Shown: positions 25,691 through 38,480 of the stretch, one piece after another
Layout: each line of letters begins with the position of its first letter
How positions within the stretch are numbered: the first letter of the stretch is position 1
Assembly: GCA_039654915.1 (NCBI GenBank)
Contig: CM077599.1
Coordinates: 23,187,501-23,251,500, forward strand
DNA: 64,000 nt
Direction: 5' to 3'
DNA from: Aquilaria yunnanensis
Taxonomy: Eukaryota > Streptophyta > Magnoliopsida > Malvales > Thymelaeaceae
The notes under the pieces: model-generated
Seen by the model: the letters and a program-made list of their open reading frames with translations, nothing else
Database searches by the model: none
What the model was told of the DNA's origin: nothing
Translations under genes and position numbers: made by a program

Positions 25691-28300
25691 GGTTGAGAAA
25701 AGCTTTAAGGGAAATAGGCTCTTTGTGCAACTCAAATAGTTAATGCTTATGAGAGAACGGACTCACAATTGGCCTCTTTTTTTTTTCTTTTTGAAATAGC
25801 AGCAAAATGCGCTCTTGATATTTCAAAATCATTAGTATATCAAGAAATAACCGGTATACAATGTAAAACCCTTATATATAAAATAAGGTTATTGGAATGA
25901 AAGTATCTACATACTAAGGGACCTTATTTACATAATGATTTGAGTAATTTTACATATTGCAGGTTTCTTTAACTTTTCTTGATATTTCAAAATCTCCAGT
26001 CCATAAAGAAATAGCTGTTTTTTAGTATAGCTGGTATGTAAAATAAGTTGTTTGGAATGAAAATTTTTCAAATATTTACAAAATTATCTTATAAATTACA
26101 TGTACTCCCTAAAATTTTCAAAAATTAACCAAATTATCCCTAAAAATTGCATACTTGGTCCTTCAATTTTTCAAAAATGTATAACATGGTTTTTCCAAAA
26201 TTACACATTTAGCCATAAAGCTTTTATAAAATGTAGAAATATATTGCTAAAATTTCAAAAATGACAGTTTAGTCATTGTGCTGAAAGTTTAAAAATAATG
26301 ACATTTCCATGAACAAGAACAGTGTTTTTATAAACAAGAATGACGTTTCTTAATTATCACATCCTTCTCTCTTCTCCAGTTTTCTCTATATCATCTTCTT
26401 CTTTACTTCTCCCTATTTCCTTCCAAGATTGGATTCTAATCCAAGCCTAGCTTGTTGTGATTTACTATTTTCTTCCACTTGATCAACTACCATTCATATT
26501 TTTTTTTTCTTACCATTTCTTCTTCTTCGTTATCCTTAAAAAAACTTGCTTATCATCATTAGCAGGGAGTATTGTCTGGTTTTTTTGACGTTATATGACG
26601 AATTAATCTAGGTAATTTATTTTTAGTTTTATAAGTCAGGTGAAGGCCATAGGCTGAAAAATGATAAATATTGATAATGAAGCATTTTCAAAAAATGGAT
26701 TAGGTGATGCTATTAGAATTTTTTATTTATTCATTATATTAGGACTTTAGATTTTATGTTGGTCGATCTACTATTAAAGATTGATCCACCTTTTATTTGG
26801 TCAGATCATATATTATTCGTTCTGACTATTTGATCATACTTTATCTCTACTTTGTTCCTGTTATTTATGAGTTATCTATTCCAAATTTATTCTAATTTAT
26901 ATGGAAGATTTAGCATAATCCAATTCTCTTCCTTTTATTCGATGTCGCAATAATGAGTAAGTTTTTTAGTTGCTTGTTTTATGTTCATACTATTCCTTAA
27001 AGACTTATGTCATTATTGAATTGTAAGATGTCATTTGGCTTACTATTGATTGGAATGAAGGGCATCTTTTCTCAAAAGAAAAAATGACATTTCTTGGCTA
27101 ATATAATGATGTCTCACAACCACTATATAACCTTACCAATCTTTCTCTTCTAATTTTCTATGACATCTCAATATTTTTTTACTTGTTCCTTCAAACTAAA
27201 GCCCCAAAATTCTATAGTTCCATCATATTCATCATATACTGAAATTAGCACTAAGAACCTAAAAAAGCTTTAACTACAATGAAATTGAAAGGTAAAAATA
27301 CAGGAATGGGCAGTTAGAAAGCTAGAGAGCTGATGGAAATCACGTGTATGGTTGATCTGGAAATCATATATATGGTTAAGCTAAAAAATTTGTTAAACCA
27401 ATGAAAATGTCATGTTAATGAATGAAAAATTTATAATCAAAACTAAAAACGTGATACTACCCAGTGAAATCATTATTCATATCTTTGAAAATTTTATTGT
27501 ATAAGTTAATGATTCAAGATTTAAATTACAATCATATTGTGTTATGCATTATGAATTAATTGACTAATACACCAACCAATGTGCAATCCAAGATTTATAT
27601 TACAATTACATTGTGTTATGCATTATGAACTACGTATTGACCAATACTCTAACTAATGTAGTCCTATAATTACTTATACATGTTACTTACATATTTGACC
27701 ATGTTAAATTCCAATTTTACCCCACCATGAAAAATTAATATTCTTTCACTAATTTGTTTTTCTATTGCTCTAATGTGCTACTTTTTTCATTTATACATTA
27801 TCTTAAAAAAATTCATGCTTATATTGTACTTTTTTACAAATTAATAACATTTTTTTGTCATTTTATAAATCTTGTTTTTCGATATGGTTTTGTTTGGAAA
27901 TAACCTTTAAATTTTTCATCTATGTATTATTATCATTCATCACTCTCGTATATGCACAATGGTTTAACTAGAATTTTTGGATTGGATGGCTAGGGCAGGT
28001 GGGGACTGACGAGGCTAAACCGAGTGCGAGCGGTATAATGGAGTCGTGAAGTGGAGGATGTAGGTGGTCATGGTCGAGAGGCATTTGGGGATTTGAGGGT
28101 TCTGTGAAAAATTAAAAAAAAAGGTTAAGAGATTAGAGAAGACGACCCCATTTAGAAATGGTAGTGGTAAGGCCCAAAAATGACACTATTCTACTTGGAG
28201 GAAAGGTGTACTCCACCTACTTATTAGAGAATTACACATGCAATCCCCAACTTTACATCTGCATGCCACATTGCATCCCCAAAGGCTTCTTATTTATTTA
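25691..28300. other. AT-rich intergenic sequence with a local duplication
   Basis: No gene seen. Between 27510 and 27660 a unit of about 85 bp containing ATTGTGTTATGCATTATGAA occurs twice in tandem. Around 26040-26300 there are phrases typical of plant TIR-element ends (for example TTTAGTCATTG), but I found no partner end. Confidence 0.4.
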
Positions 28301-28309
28301 TTTCTGAGG

Positions 28310-28920
28310 AAAACAAATTATCTACATATTGCTTGAAGATACTTTTACATTTTTGTTTAGATGTTTTTACGTAATTCTGTAGACACTTTTACATATTCAT
28401 TTAAACATTTTTTTTTATTATTTTAGACACTTATTTCCTAAAAAGTAAAAATTATTTGCATGTTGGTTCAGACACTTTCATAAATTTCTTTGAACACCTT
28501 TTGATATTCATTTAGACACTTTACTTGTTACTTCGGACACTTTTATTTTCTCATGATAATAAATTATTTGTATATTACTCTAGACATTTTCCATATATTG
28601 TATTAGACACTTTTACACATTGTTCAAATACTTTTACAAATTAACTTAGATACTTTTACTTATTGTATTAGACACTTTTATTTCTAAATGGAGTAAAATA
28701 TATGTAAAATATATATATTGTTTTGAACACTGTTACATATTGCTTCGAACACTGTTACATATTGTTTCCGACACTTTTGCATATTACTCACACATTTTTA
28801 CACTTTAACATATTGTCCAAAGAAAATAAAAAGTCTAAATATTATTATAGACATTTATTTAGACACTTTTTCATATTGTTATAGATATTTTTATGAACTA
28901 TCATTGGCATTTTTTTTAGT
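28310..28920. repeat. degenerate tandem repeat of an ACACTTTTACATATTG word
   Basis: More than fifteen imperfect copies of a 20-30 bp unit built on GACACTTTTACATATTG, with variable spacing. Simple satellite-like sequence with no coding value. Confidence 0.6.
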
Positions 28921-29767
28921 TTCTTTTTATATGCAGTTTTTTGGTGGAATGATTGAGGAATGACTAGCAGCATCTTGGAGTGATGGTGACCAATGTGAAG
29001 ATTGGTGGTGATATCCAATAGGATCTGGAGGAGTTAGCTGGTGAATTTGGAAATAAGTGACGGCAGCGCAATCTAGACGTGAACAACGGTGCATGATTTG
29101 ACAGTGAGTAGTAGTGGCATAAATGACGATTGTAGCGATTCGAAAGTGAATGATGAGATCATGGAGGCACGTGACAATTGACAAGATCACAGAGGTGAGT
29201 GAACAATTATGACAATGAGTGGCGATGGCAAAGACATCAACATTATCAATCCAAAGGTGAGCGATGAGATACCGAAGACACAAGAAAATCAACATTATTT
29301 AAAGCATAATGGTGGCAGCGTGATCTGGAAGTAAATGGTGATGATACGATCCAAAGAAAGAGCGACTACGATGAGATCTTGAGGAGATGAGTAGAGATTT
29401 TCTAGGGGCAATTTTGTCAATTTATTGAATAATTTGTCAGTTATATACAGAATATTAAAGGTGGGTTAATGTGTCTAATTAGACATGTATTAATATAATA
29501 ACTAGTAATAACCTGGTTTTTATATAAAGATTTAAGGACTCGGTGTGAAATCTCCCCCCCCCCCCTCGCCAAATATGATGGAATAATAAGTCAGCTAATA
29601 TGGTAGAATAATATAAAGATGGGGTAATATGACATACAAATGAAAATCTAAGGACTATATACGCAATTTTCCCTTAAGAAATTGAAGTGCATTCTTTATA
29701 TATAGAAGGTCATGATACTGCAATATATATGCGACAATTATGCACCACTAATTATGCATTTTTATAC
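28921..29767. other. intergenic sequence, no recognised gene
   Basis: A minus-strand 122-codon frame (28927-29295) has no recognisable motif and atypical composition, so I do not call it. A run of about 13 C at 29553-29566 is a homopolymer and may be error-prone in the assembly. Confidence 0.4.
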
Positions 29768-30095
29768 CCAATTCGTTTTAATTTTAATCAATTGACTACA
29801 AAATAATTTTTTCTTATTTTTACATCTTTTTTACTTGAAACTAATTTTAATTAAAAGCCAACATTATGTAGCTATAATAATCAATTGAAAATATAATTTT
29901 TATAATCTTACTAAATTTTTATGAATTTTTCTAGTTTCAAGTCTTAAAAAAGAAAAATTCATAAAAATTTAACATCATCCTAAAAATTTACTTTTAAATT
30001 GATTATTGCATCTACATAACATTGACTTTCAAATGAAATTGGTTTCACATAAAAAAATTAAAAAAAGTTAGTTAACTTTAGACAAAACGAATTGG
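29768..30095. mobile_element. foldback MITE
   Basis: A long imperfect palindrome. The outer ends are CCAATTCGTTTT and AAAACGAATTGG, and the centre has AAATTTTTATGAATTTTTCT against AGAAAAATTCATAAAAATTT. Transcribed, the whole element would fold into one long hairpin. No coding sequence. Confidence 0.7.
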
Positions 30096-30754
30096 TCCTT
30101 AATTGGTAGCTTGCCGCTTAAATTTTTGTTATTCGTTGAATGTCATTTTCAAAGTTCCATGGCGCACGTAACTTATGATAGAAAAGGTACCTTGAGCCAT
30201 TAGCCAATGAAAGTACTCAAATTTTGAGTCAGCTTTGTTTACTTGTAAATATAGAGGCAAAAAAAGTGTCCAAGGACCAAAAGGAGATCCTTCGACAATC
30301 AAATCGATATATGTAGTTGTAGCGTACAATTTAGAAAAAGAAATAGATATTCCTTACATGCATAACAAAGCGTTAGATTTAATGAGTTATGTCTTAACGA
30401 TATCTTAGTTTTTAAATTGAAATTGGCTTTATCAAACCTTGACTCGCAATTTCATCTTGGATCAAGCAATTGGCTCAATTTTGGTGGGCCTATTATCAAG
30501 CTATTGAGCATGAGACTGAAGCAAAGAGTATTCGGCTTGATTGTTTGTATTTACTGCATTTAAATATAAGTTATCTTTTCATTTAAAATATAGGATTTCA
30601 TTATCATAATGGTATGTTCATATTTGTTATGGTGATAGACCACCGCTTACTCATTCCTCTAAAATATATATAAAAGTGAAGTTACATTAAAACCACGAAA
30701 GTAAGATTGTTCATATTCTTACGTAATAATGTATTACATTTATTGCTTGGTTTT

Positions 30755-30778
30755 ATTTATTTATTTATTTATTTATTT
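30755..30778. repeat. (TTTA)n microsatellite
   Basis: Six units of TTTA/ATTT. Likely length-polymorphic. Confidence 0.7.
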
Positions 30779-30839
30779 TGGTGGCTTCTTCGATTTTTCT
30801 TTTGTCAGTTAAGATGAACGAATTTCAAGCTTTTTCTCG

Positions 30840-31140
30840 ATGCTGTAAAAACAATCCCATTCATTAAGGTTGACCCGAAAGGGCCGAATCCGTATTTCTC
30901 AAGTGAGGGAGTACGCGTTTGGGCCACTTGGGTCTTTCCAGGCCTGGCCCAGAAAATCGGCCCTAAGTTGATTTCCAAATTGTTGCAGCAAGCAGTGGGC
31001 TCTACTGCTCGCCGGGAACGGTCGGGTCGGCGACAGGAAAGGAGACGACGCCGATGGCTGAAATTTACAGATAGATTTGTCACTAATTTCATCACGAGGG
31101 TAATTTTTCATTCTCGTTCTTCACTGTTCCCGAGATCTCT
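30840..31140 (+). promoter_or_regulatory. GC-rich promoter/first-exon-like block
   Basis: An isolated GC-rich block with several GGGCC/GGCCC-type words (at about 30880, 30920 and 30950), like the site II elements of plant housekeeping promoters, followed by a leader-like stretch and a donor-like GGTAATTT at about 31099. The obvious ATG at 31054 is closed by a stop after six codons. I could not find downstream coding exons, so this may be a non-coding gene, a captured promoter fragment, or a gene whose exons I missed. Confidence 0.3.
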
Positions 31141-32601
31141 TTTCCCCAAGAAATCGGCCATCGTTTGCTTTTGATTCCGATTCACGGAAAATCGCAAAAT
31201 TTCATGGCAATGTTTTCTCCCCCGCAAAAGCACAGGAAAAAAGTTAATTATTTTGAATTCTTGTCATTCTAGGTTTCTGTTCTTAGTTTGATCGTGTAGA
31301 GCAAGCTTGGTTTGAATTTAGCTGCATTTCATTTCGTGATCTGTTTCTGTGTGAAATCTGCTTTATGTAGTAATTTTAAAGTTGTTCATATGCCCCAAAA
31401 AGAAAAGCTATCCTCTCATACTTTATCATCTCATCTTTTTTGTGCACTAAGGTCAAGGAATTTAACCCCATTAGGCTATACATATCCATTTCAATCAATC
31501 AAATCTATCAGAGAAAAAAGAACCATAATATTCTTAGAGTAACACTAACACCACCCAAATAGGACCCCTCATCTAATCCTTCCTTACATGCATGATTTGT
31601 CATCTTCCACTAAGGTATAAGGATTTCTATCTCAATAATGCTAGCTTCTGTTCTATTTTAATCTGAGGGAAAGAAAATGGAATCTGGCATGAATGGGATA
31701 TGCATGATGTTTTCAAGGACAAAACTGAGAGTGGGATTTTATGTTTCAGCCAGTTGACAAATGTTGCTGAGCATTTGTTGGTTGGATTAATGGTTTTGGA
31801 TTGATCTTTAACATAAATGGTGGGAAGATCTGTTCCATGAGATGTCTGTGGTCTACATAATGAGCCCCAAAAGTAGGTTGAGAGTTATAAAACTGGTGAG
31901 GCTCCGGATTTATAGCAGTCAAAGTGAATTTATTTCAGATGGTTGGTAGGGAGTCAACACCATAGATTTGGAGCTTCCAACTGCTGAAAGTGAATGCAGT
32001 TTAAATATTTCACTTGTATTCTTTGAGAATAACTGACCCCCTGTCCTCTTAATTGATTTTCAATTGAAACCATTTCACGTACCATATTCCAAGTTTTCCT
32101 TCTTTCTCCTGCTAAATCTTTCTTCCTAATAGTATGGTCTGGAACTATTTCTGGTATGGCAAGTACACTTTCCTTGCTGCAACCTGTACCTTTTGATTAT
32201 TCGTCTCTCTCTGGCTAAATCTTAAAGATACCAAAACTTTCATCAAGACGTTTAATCTGTTTGGCTTTAAAAAAATACTAACAGCAAAATATGCTTGTGA
32301 GATATACGTTCACTTACATGTCCTTCACATCTTCTTTCACCTTTTGTTCTTCTTTTAATTATACAATATAAACTACAGAGACAGTTAACTCCTAACAGAA
32401 ATTAGAGAGACACAATAAACTGAGTTGTAGAAGTAGTTATGTTTAATAATTAATACCATATGTCTTGCATTATGGATTATGTGAAACTACATCATTTGGG
32501 AAATTAAACATAATACTTTCAAATATATAGACATATGGTGATTTAAGTTCATATGAAACTAAATGAAGCTACATGGAGTTCCATATCTTGAGATGGTAAT
32601 C
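31141..32601. other. non-coding sequence between promoter-like block and PSK
   Basis: No coding exon or RNA gene recognised. It includes the 3' flank of the minus-strand PSK gene and possibly an intron of a transcript starting near 31000. Confidence 0.35.
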
Positions 32602-33063
32602 TCATGGCTTATGGTGTTGTGTGTAAATGTAATCTAAATGAGCCTCTGAAATTACTCTTCTCTTCAAGCATTCTTCATCTCCAATATCACACACTTCTGC
32701 TCCCATTAACTGCTAAAAGAATTGAATCCATACCAAAACAAATTTAGTAGTATCAAAGATTAAATCCTTTAGCTTAGTACAAGGATTAGTAGGGATTCAG
32801 AAAGGTAGTTGAGAGTGGAAACATACTTCAATATTCTCTTCATCACCACTGGTTTCACTGAGCTTTAGCAGCTCTTTTCCTGCAAAAAATGCACTACTTT
32901 AGTTCCAATCCAGAATATTTAGCAACTGAGGGAAGGAGGAACAAAAACAAGGAGGAAGAAGATTTTAACCTTGGTGGGTTGCTAATAAACGGGCAGATGA
33001 AGAGGAAAGAAAAATCAATAGAAGAATAATGAAGAGAATACAGGAGCAAGAACTTTGCTTCAT
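32602..33063 (-). CDS. PSK: phytosulfokine (PSK) precursor
   Basis: Encodes the secreted precursor of the sulfated pentapeptide hormone phytosulfokine, which is sulfated on both tyrosines by TPST in the Golgi, cut out by subtilases, and perceived by the receptor kinase PSKR1 to promote cell growth. Three small exons (33063-32970, 32879-32827, 32712-32602) join in phase to give 85 residues. Residues 1 to about 24 are a signal peptide (MKQSSCSC, then a run of I/L/F, then SSSSA). The C-terminus has the family pattern [11 protein letters not shown] and then [13 protein letters not shown], with the YIYTQ hormone at 32617-32631 and the Asp before it expected at the subtilase cleavage site. The length is normal for PSK precursors. 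Exon 3 is preceded by a tandem acceptor (TAGCAG), so forms with or without one Gln are possible. Confidence 0.95.
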
Positions 33064-33151
33064 CCTATATATCTCAGCTTGAGAACAGCAGAGAGAGGGA
33101 GGGAGAGAATTTGCACTCTGGACTTGGGACTTGTGGAAGGGAGAGAAGGTG

Positions 33152-33164
33152 GATATAAATATAC
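33152..33164 (-). promoter_or_regulatory. TATA-like box of the PSK gene
   Basis: The minus strand reads TATATTTATATC about 90 nt upstream of the PSK start codon, a suitable distance for a TATA box with a leader of roughly 60 nt. Chosen by position and sequence only. Confidence 0.45.
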
Positions 33165-35925
33165 ATGCAAAGGGAGCAAGCCACAGTGTTTTACTTTTAA
33201 GTCATATGAAGTAGCATTTCATTATTGTTGGTTAGGTCTATCACAAGTTCGCAAACACTTATTGTTTTGATCAGGATCATAACAGAAGGTACAGTTATAG
33301 CGGCTCAAATATTGAAAACTTATTATTGATAGGTATATCATAGATGATAGATGATGAGATACATCATAGATATGTCTGTGTCCATACGTTCCATGCTACA
33401 GTTTCTCTAAACAAAAGAAAGGCAATTTCAACAATTAAAAAAAATTCATGGGTGTGGGCCCAAATCACATACTGATTTTACTACACTCCATGCTTGGGTG
33501 ACAAGAGCACTATAGGATGAGGGGAAGAGAGCTTTAGTAACTTGTCTGCCATATAGTGGTCCTGGCATAAGTCTCAAGACTAATGTAAATAGTGGTTGAC
33601 AGTGTCAATAAGTCAACCTTTTAGACTTGCTGACAGCTGTAAACCGATGTCACATGCCTGTCTTTCTCATTGTATCGCCATGTGGCAAAGTGATTCCTGT
33701 GGAATACATAAAATTTCACATTGCATCAGTTTATCAGTCACTATGTCAGTGGACTGTGGGGTAAAGAACTGGAAAGAGAAACAAACCCCATCACTCCTAT
33801 TGCACCTCACATGTGAGCAATCTCTTAATAGTATATTTTAGTGGCAGTTCCATATACCTATATTGGAAGTTTGGTACAAATCAACCCTATTTTATTTTAA
33901 TGTGTGGTGATTACAGAAACCTTTCTTTTTTGGACTCTAAAGTTAAAAAGAATCCATTTAGACTGCCTCTTCGGCTCTTCCTCTCCTCATAGATTGAAAT
34001 GTCGTAATATTGGAAATGTTATGTATATGTGGGTATGCATATGCATGCATGCACGTGATAAGATTGCTCTAGTTATGATTTTGTGCATTCCATTGAAATG
34101 CAAAAAATATTGAGTGTTGAAAAATTCTTATAAATTCTGAATATTTTAAGCCAAACTTTCTTGTTGATGCTAGGAAGGTTTTATATGAAACATTTACATA
34201 TAAATCTGTCTCCCACAGCCAAGAATTTTATAATAATAAAATTTGTTGCTTATGAGCAACTGTGCATGGGGATAGATGATATACTGGTCCATGTTTAGTG
34301 GCTGTGGTGGAGTGCCACTTCATTGTTGAGCTTGCCGATGTTGTGACGGATTATTCTAAAGCTAAACGAGGATTATGCTTCTCTTTTGGAAGATTTTGAA
34401 GGTTTAGAAAACAGAGTCCTTCTTTTTCCTTTAGGTTTCGGTTCTGTGAATGGAAAAGTTTATTGCAGGTTCAAATTCCCTTGACAATGCAGTGGTAATA
34501 TGGGTAAATTGCACCAATAGTCGCGGAACTATCTCCAGTGTTGTACTTCACTTCACCCTCCAATATCATACACGGTTTGGAACCAACTCTGCAACATTTC
34601 ATAATTTCATAACAAAATTTTGGCATAGGGAATAGTTCTATAACCATCGTTGCAATTTAACCTTGTAATACTGAAAGATTAAATATATGTCTTGCTAGTC
34701 CTGGACAAGTTGGATTGGAGCAATGATCTTATTTAGCTCATGGGATGACCTGAAGCCAATGCGTTGCCTTGTGCAGCAATTTACTTCTTGTGTTCAATTA
34801 TTTCTGCTTTTGACCGGGGAGCCTTTAAGTGCTGTGTCTGTATCCAATGGTCAGAGTTTTATGTGATTTCTAATTGAGACACTTGTTTGGTACCAAAATC
34901 TTATGCAAGTTTTTTTTTTTCTCTTATAAAATTTAAAATTGTGTGCTATAGAATTTCTGGTCCTTCATATAGCATTTATGATCCTGAAGTGTGAGTCTCC
35001 TGTTCATTATTTTTTATCTCATTTATCTATGCTATTGGATTTCTGTGGTCCTTACAAGATTCAAAGTAAAAGGAGGGCCTGAAAATAATTCATGGAAAGT
35101 AGAAACAACTGTGGGAAAGCTAGTTGAGTTGCCTTTGACATAAGGACGAGGCTCAAGCCGCCTTAAAGGTGAAAAATTAATAAACTTGATGTAGGTGTAG
35201 CTAAGTAGGATTTGAATGTTACTGTTAGTATTACTGCTTAATTAAATTGACAAAAGCCAATGGATATCTGACAGTTTATTGGGACTTTAAACCCATTGGT
35301 TTGGTGTCCTCCAAGTTCTATCTCAAATTTTGGCTCTTTGTGGGTCAATGACGGGGACATATTTATGTAAAATCTACTGCTTGCTTTGTTGTTTGGTTGT
35401 ATTCTATTGGGGCTAAACAGGTATTATATTGACTAGCAGGGTACCAGTTCAAAGGCCCTAGGCCGGCTTTGATTCGATTTTCCCATGAGACAAATTGCTG
35501 TTTCTCTTTCTCTACGTATGTCATCTTTGGACTAAAAGGCACTCTAATGAGTGGTCAATTTTTATCAATTGGAATTCTCTTCTTTTATTTTCCCCCTTGT
35601 TGCAAACCAGCAATTAGCGCTGGTTTTAACGAAATAAGCTTTACGTGAGGTTGAATATATATGTATGAGCAAGCTAAACCATTTTCAAATTTAGCCACAG
35701 ATCCTAGAATGTAAAAGTAAGCTTTTATTGCTCCGAACTAATCATATTAACATGCAAAAATATCTTCTCTCATACTCGAATGTAAGAATCTAATAGCCTG
35801 TTTGGTTAACATTTAATCTGGACCAGGTAAACATATTATCTATCACAGGCCCACCTTTAGTGGTGGGGTTTCTACTTTTTCTCTCTTCTTTGCTCTTAGT
35901 GTTGTATTTATTTACAGTAGGAGAA
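33165..35925. other. PSK promoter and intergenic sequence
   Basis: No further gene seen. A CATGCATGCATGCACGTG run at about 34043-34060 combines RY-type and G-box-like words but belongs to no evident gene. A short plus-strand open stretch at about 34305-34400 has exon-like composition but no convincing splice partners. Confidence 0.35.
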
Positions 35926-37323
35926 GGACATTAACTTTTTCAAATTTGTCATATTAGTCCTATAATTCGTTGAGTTGCCAGATTAGTCCATTAATGTTTA
36001 AACTGTTAGCTCTATTAGTTCTACAACTTGTTTGGTTAACAAAAATGCTAACATGACACTTAACACCATTTATTTCAGTGACTAAATTGACACTTTTCAA
36101 ACATTTGATACTTAGTTGAAATTTTTCCAAATTTGAGCACCTTCCTCGTTCTTCTCAATTTAATCTATATAATTTAATCTTAGTTTCAACATAAATCTAC
36201 CTAATTTAATATCAATTCCAACATAAATCTATATAATTGAATCTTGATTCCCAAAAAGATAGTTACAAAAAATGGTAATAAAAGTACATTTAATCATCCT
36301 GGAGCTTTTTTTGAAAAGAAAGTTTGAAAGTCAAGTTGTAAAAAGAAAATCATGTTTTAACAAAAAAAGGGAAAAAGTTTTCAGCAAAACGTAGACCTGA
36401 ACACGGAATATGTCCTCATCCTCATCTTTCTCCTGCTTTTGCCTCTTTGTCGCCACTAACAATCATAACATACTACCGCCCTTTCCACCTCTACAACTTC
36501 CTCCTTCCGTTGCCGACAAAACCAAGCTGACCATTTGCACTTACACCACCAATCTTGGCCTTTTCCCTCTCACGTGGTTCAACACTTTCCTCGGCCACTT
36601 GCTTTACGACCACCTGAATCTCCACCCGCCACAGACCCAAATCACTGGATCTTGTGGGATTTCTCTCATGCCAAGTTTGGATTTGGATTAGAACCCATTT
36701 TAGGATTTTACATCACCATCTTTGCTGACGAAGAGATGGTACTTCTTGTCGGTGATTTGGCGAAGCAAGCGTATTGCAGGCCGAAAGCCTAGATGTCTGA
36801 GGTGGAAGTAGAAATTCAAAGGGAACGAGAAGGTGGAAGTTGAATGGGGCTCGATTTAGGTGTCGTGGAACATTAAAGAGGAAGCGATGAAAAGGATCAG
36901 AGTAGGGACAGTCGATTGTGGCGAGCCTTGGCCTCGTTTAGTGGTGGTGAAAATATGGCAGGAGTGAGGTAGAGAAAGATACCTAATCGGGATTCTCACA
37001 GTCAAGGGTCAGATGATTTCATTGTCAGCAATGGTAGGCAAAGGTTAGAAGAGGGACGAAGCAGCAAAGGTAGGAGATGAAAAAGAGGGATGAGAGAAGA
37101 ACGAGGAAGGAGCTCAAATTTTGAAATTTTTTTCAAGTAATTAAGATTTGAAAAGTATCATTTTAGTCATTGAAAATAAACAACGTTAAGTGTCATGTCA
37201 GTACTTTCATTAATCAAACAAGTTGTAAGATTAACAGAGCTAACAGTTTAAACATTAGAGGACTCGTTTGACAACTCAATGAATTATAGGACTGATATGG
37301 CACATTTGGAAAAGTTAAAGGAC
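35926..37323. mobile_element. TIR element that captured a gene fragment (Pack-type)
   Basis: Long inverted repeats of about 225 bp flank the unit (about 35926-36156 and, inverted, 37095-37323). Both arms share stretches such as CAGTCCTATAATTC/TAGTCCTATAATTC and AATGTTTAAACTGTTAGCTC. The interior holds a broken DUF868 coding sequence. Long TIRs plus captured host exons fit a Pack-MULE-like element. I could not settle the exact ends or the target-site duplication. Confidence 0.65.
36410..37094 (+). pseudogene. captured DUF868-family gene fragment
   Basis: The first frame from the ATG at 36410 reads a Ser/Phe-rich start, then TKLTICTYTTNLGLFPLTW, typical of the N-terminus of plant DUF868 proteins. 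A frame change leads into WDFSHAKFGFGLEPILGFY and MVLLVGDLAKQAY, a second conserved block of that family, which ends at a stop at 36790-36792. Remnants of the following part continue with stops. The segment normally between the two blocks is missing. There are no introns and it lies between the inverted repeats of a transposon, so it is a dead captured copy. Confidence 0.75.
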
Positions 37324-37867
37324 AAAATATGTCCTTTTGCAACCAAAAATGTCCTTTTGCCTTTACAATATGGAGGTGAGACCAAATATAGTGGCAGACC
37401 ATAAATTGTTTGAACTATTTGGACGATTGAAAAAAAATGGAATTTATGGCCTGCTAGGTGGGAGAAAAAAAAACATGTTAACACCAAGTGTTAATGTAGG
37501 CCAAATTGTGCCTTAGTTGTAACTAGCTAGTTAATATATAGGATTGTCATCAGGATGTCTAAGGTCCAATTTATAATACTTCCTACTAAGCCTCCCTTTC
37601 CTTATTTGTACAAAAAAATCTTGCACGCTAATGTTTTCTCTTATGGATGTCTGGTGAAGTCTCCATATATTCATAATTGTAACAAAAACTAGTAAAGCCT
37701 TCATAAATTTTAATGAATAAAGGGCAAAAAAAAAAAAAAGCATGCCTTTAGTGATTCTCACTAAAGTTTCTCCATTTAGCATAATAGAAGTTCACAAGGT
37801 GTGGCAGTTAGCACCTAGCACCTCAAGTGCACTTTAAATAACACTTGTTGATGGTCAAAGACAAATA

Positions 37868-38480
37868 TACGCTCAAGTGGGTATGATTTTTACGGCCTAA
37901 TCAACAAGATTATACATATTGAGTATCATGGTAGCGAGCGTGATCACGTTATGTTCTCCACATTATGTTGTTTAAGTATACTTGCTTTGATCCAACATGT
38001 GGTGTTTAAATTTATGCCCATTCCCGCACTTATGGATGTTAGGTGGAAGTCGAGATTGTTGCCACCCAAGCTATTTATCTTTGTGTCGTAGACTCAATGA
38101 GTTTACTATTGTGTGTATTCTAACAAGGCCCTTCATAGGTAGTTGGTGATTGTGAGGATGAAGCCGCGAGCTTTCATCGATTATCCAACTCTCAATTCCA
38201 TCGATCAAATGAAGGGATTGAATAATTAAAGAGTAATCACCAACTTTAGAGATAATTGAATAGCCATTTCAGGAAGCGATTGCTCAACGCCCACCCCCGA
38301 TCACAAATGATGCTCCAGTTGTTGATGAGATTAATATACTTGTAGATTTCACATGTTATTTTGAAATAGTTTATGACATCAAGCTTGTACGATTCAAAAA
38401 GGATATGTTAGAAGATGAGGCCTCATTACTTAGTTTTGAAGTCGAAAAAGATGTAGAGGATGATTAATGTGCCTGCATTG
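37868..38480 (+). pseudogene. CACTA transposon remnant (DUF4216-like)
   Basis: The frame from about 37887 reads YDFYGLINKIIHIEYHG followed by FSTLCC, resembling the start of the DUF4216 domain found after the transposase in plant CACTA (En/Spm) elements. A frameshifted continuation contains ATQAIYLCVVDSM, like the QVFYV-D block of the same domain. Several stops and shifts show it is dead. The acidic tail EDEASLLSFEVEKDVEDD ends near 38466. Confidence 0.5.

Noticed and set aside
34460..34490. GGTTCAAATTCC, another T-loop-like sequence
   Set aside because: No matching A-box or cloverleaf upstream, so neither a tRNA nor a SINE is supported.
37748..37768. TTTAGTGA-TTC-TCACTAAAG palindrome, like abutting CACTA and TAGTG transposon ends
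   Set aside because: It would suit a CACTA terminus but no matching partner end or 3-bp duplication was found in the window, so it may be chance.
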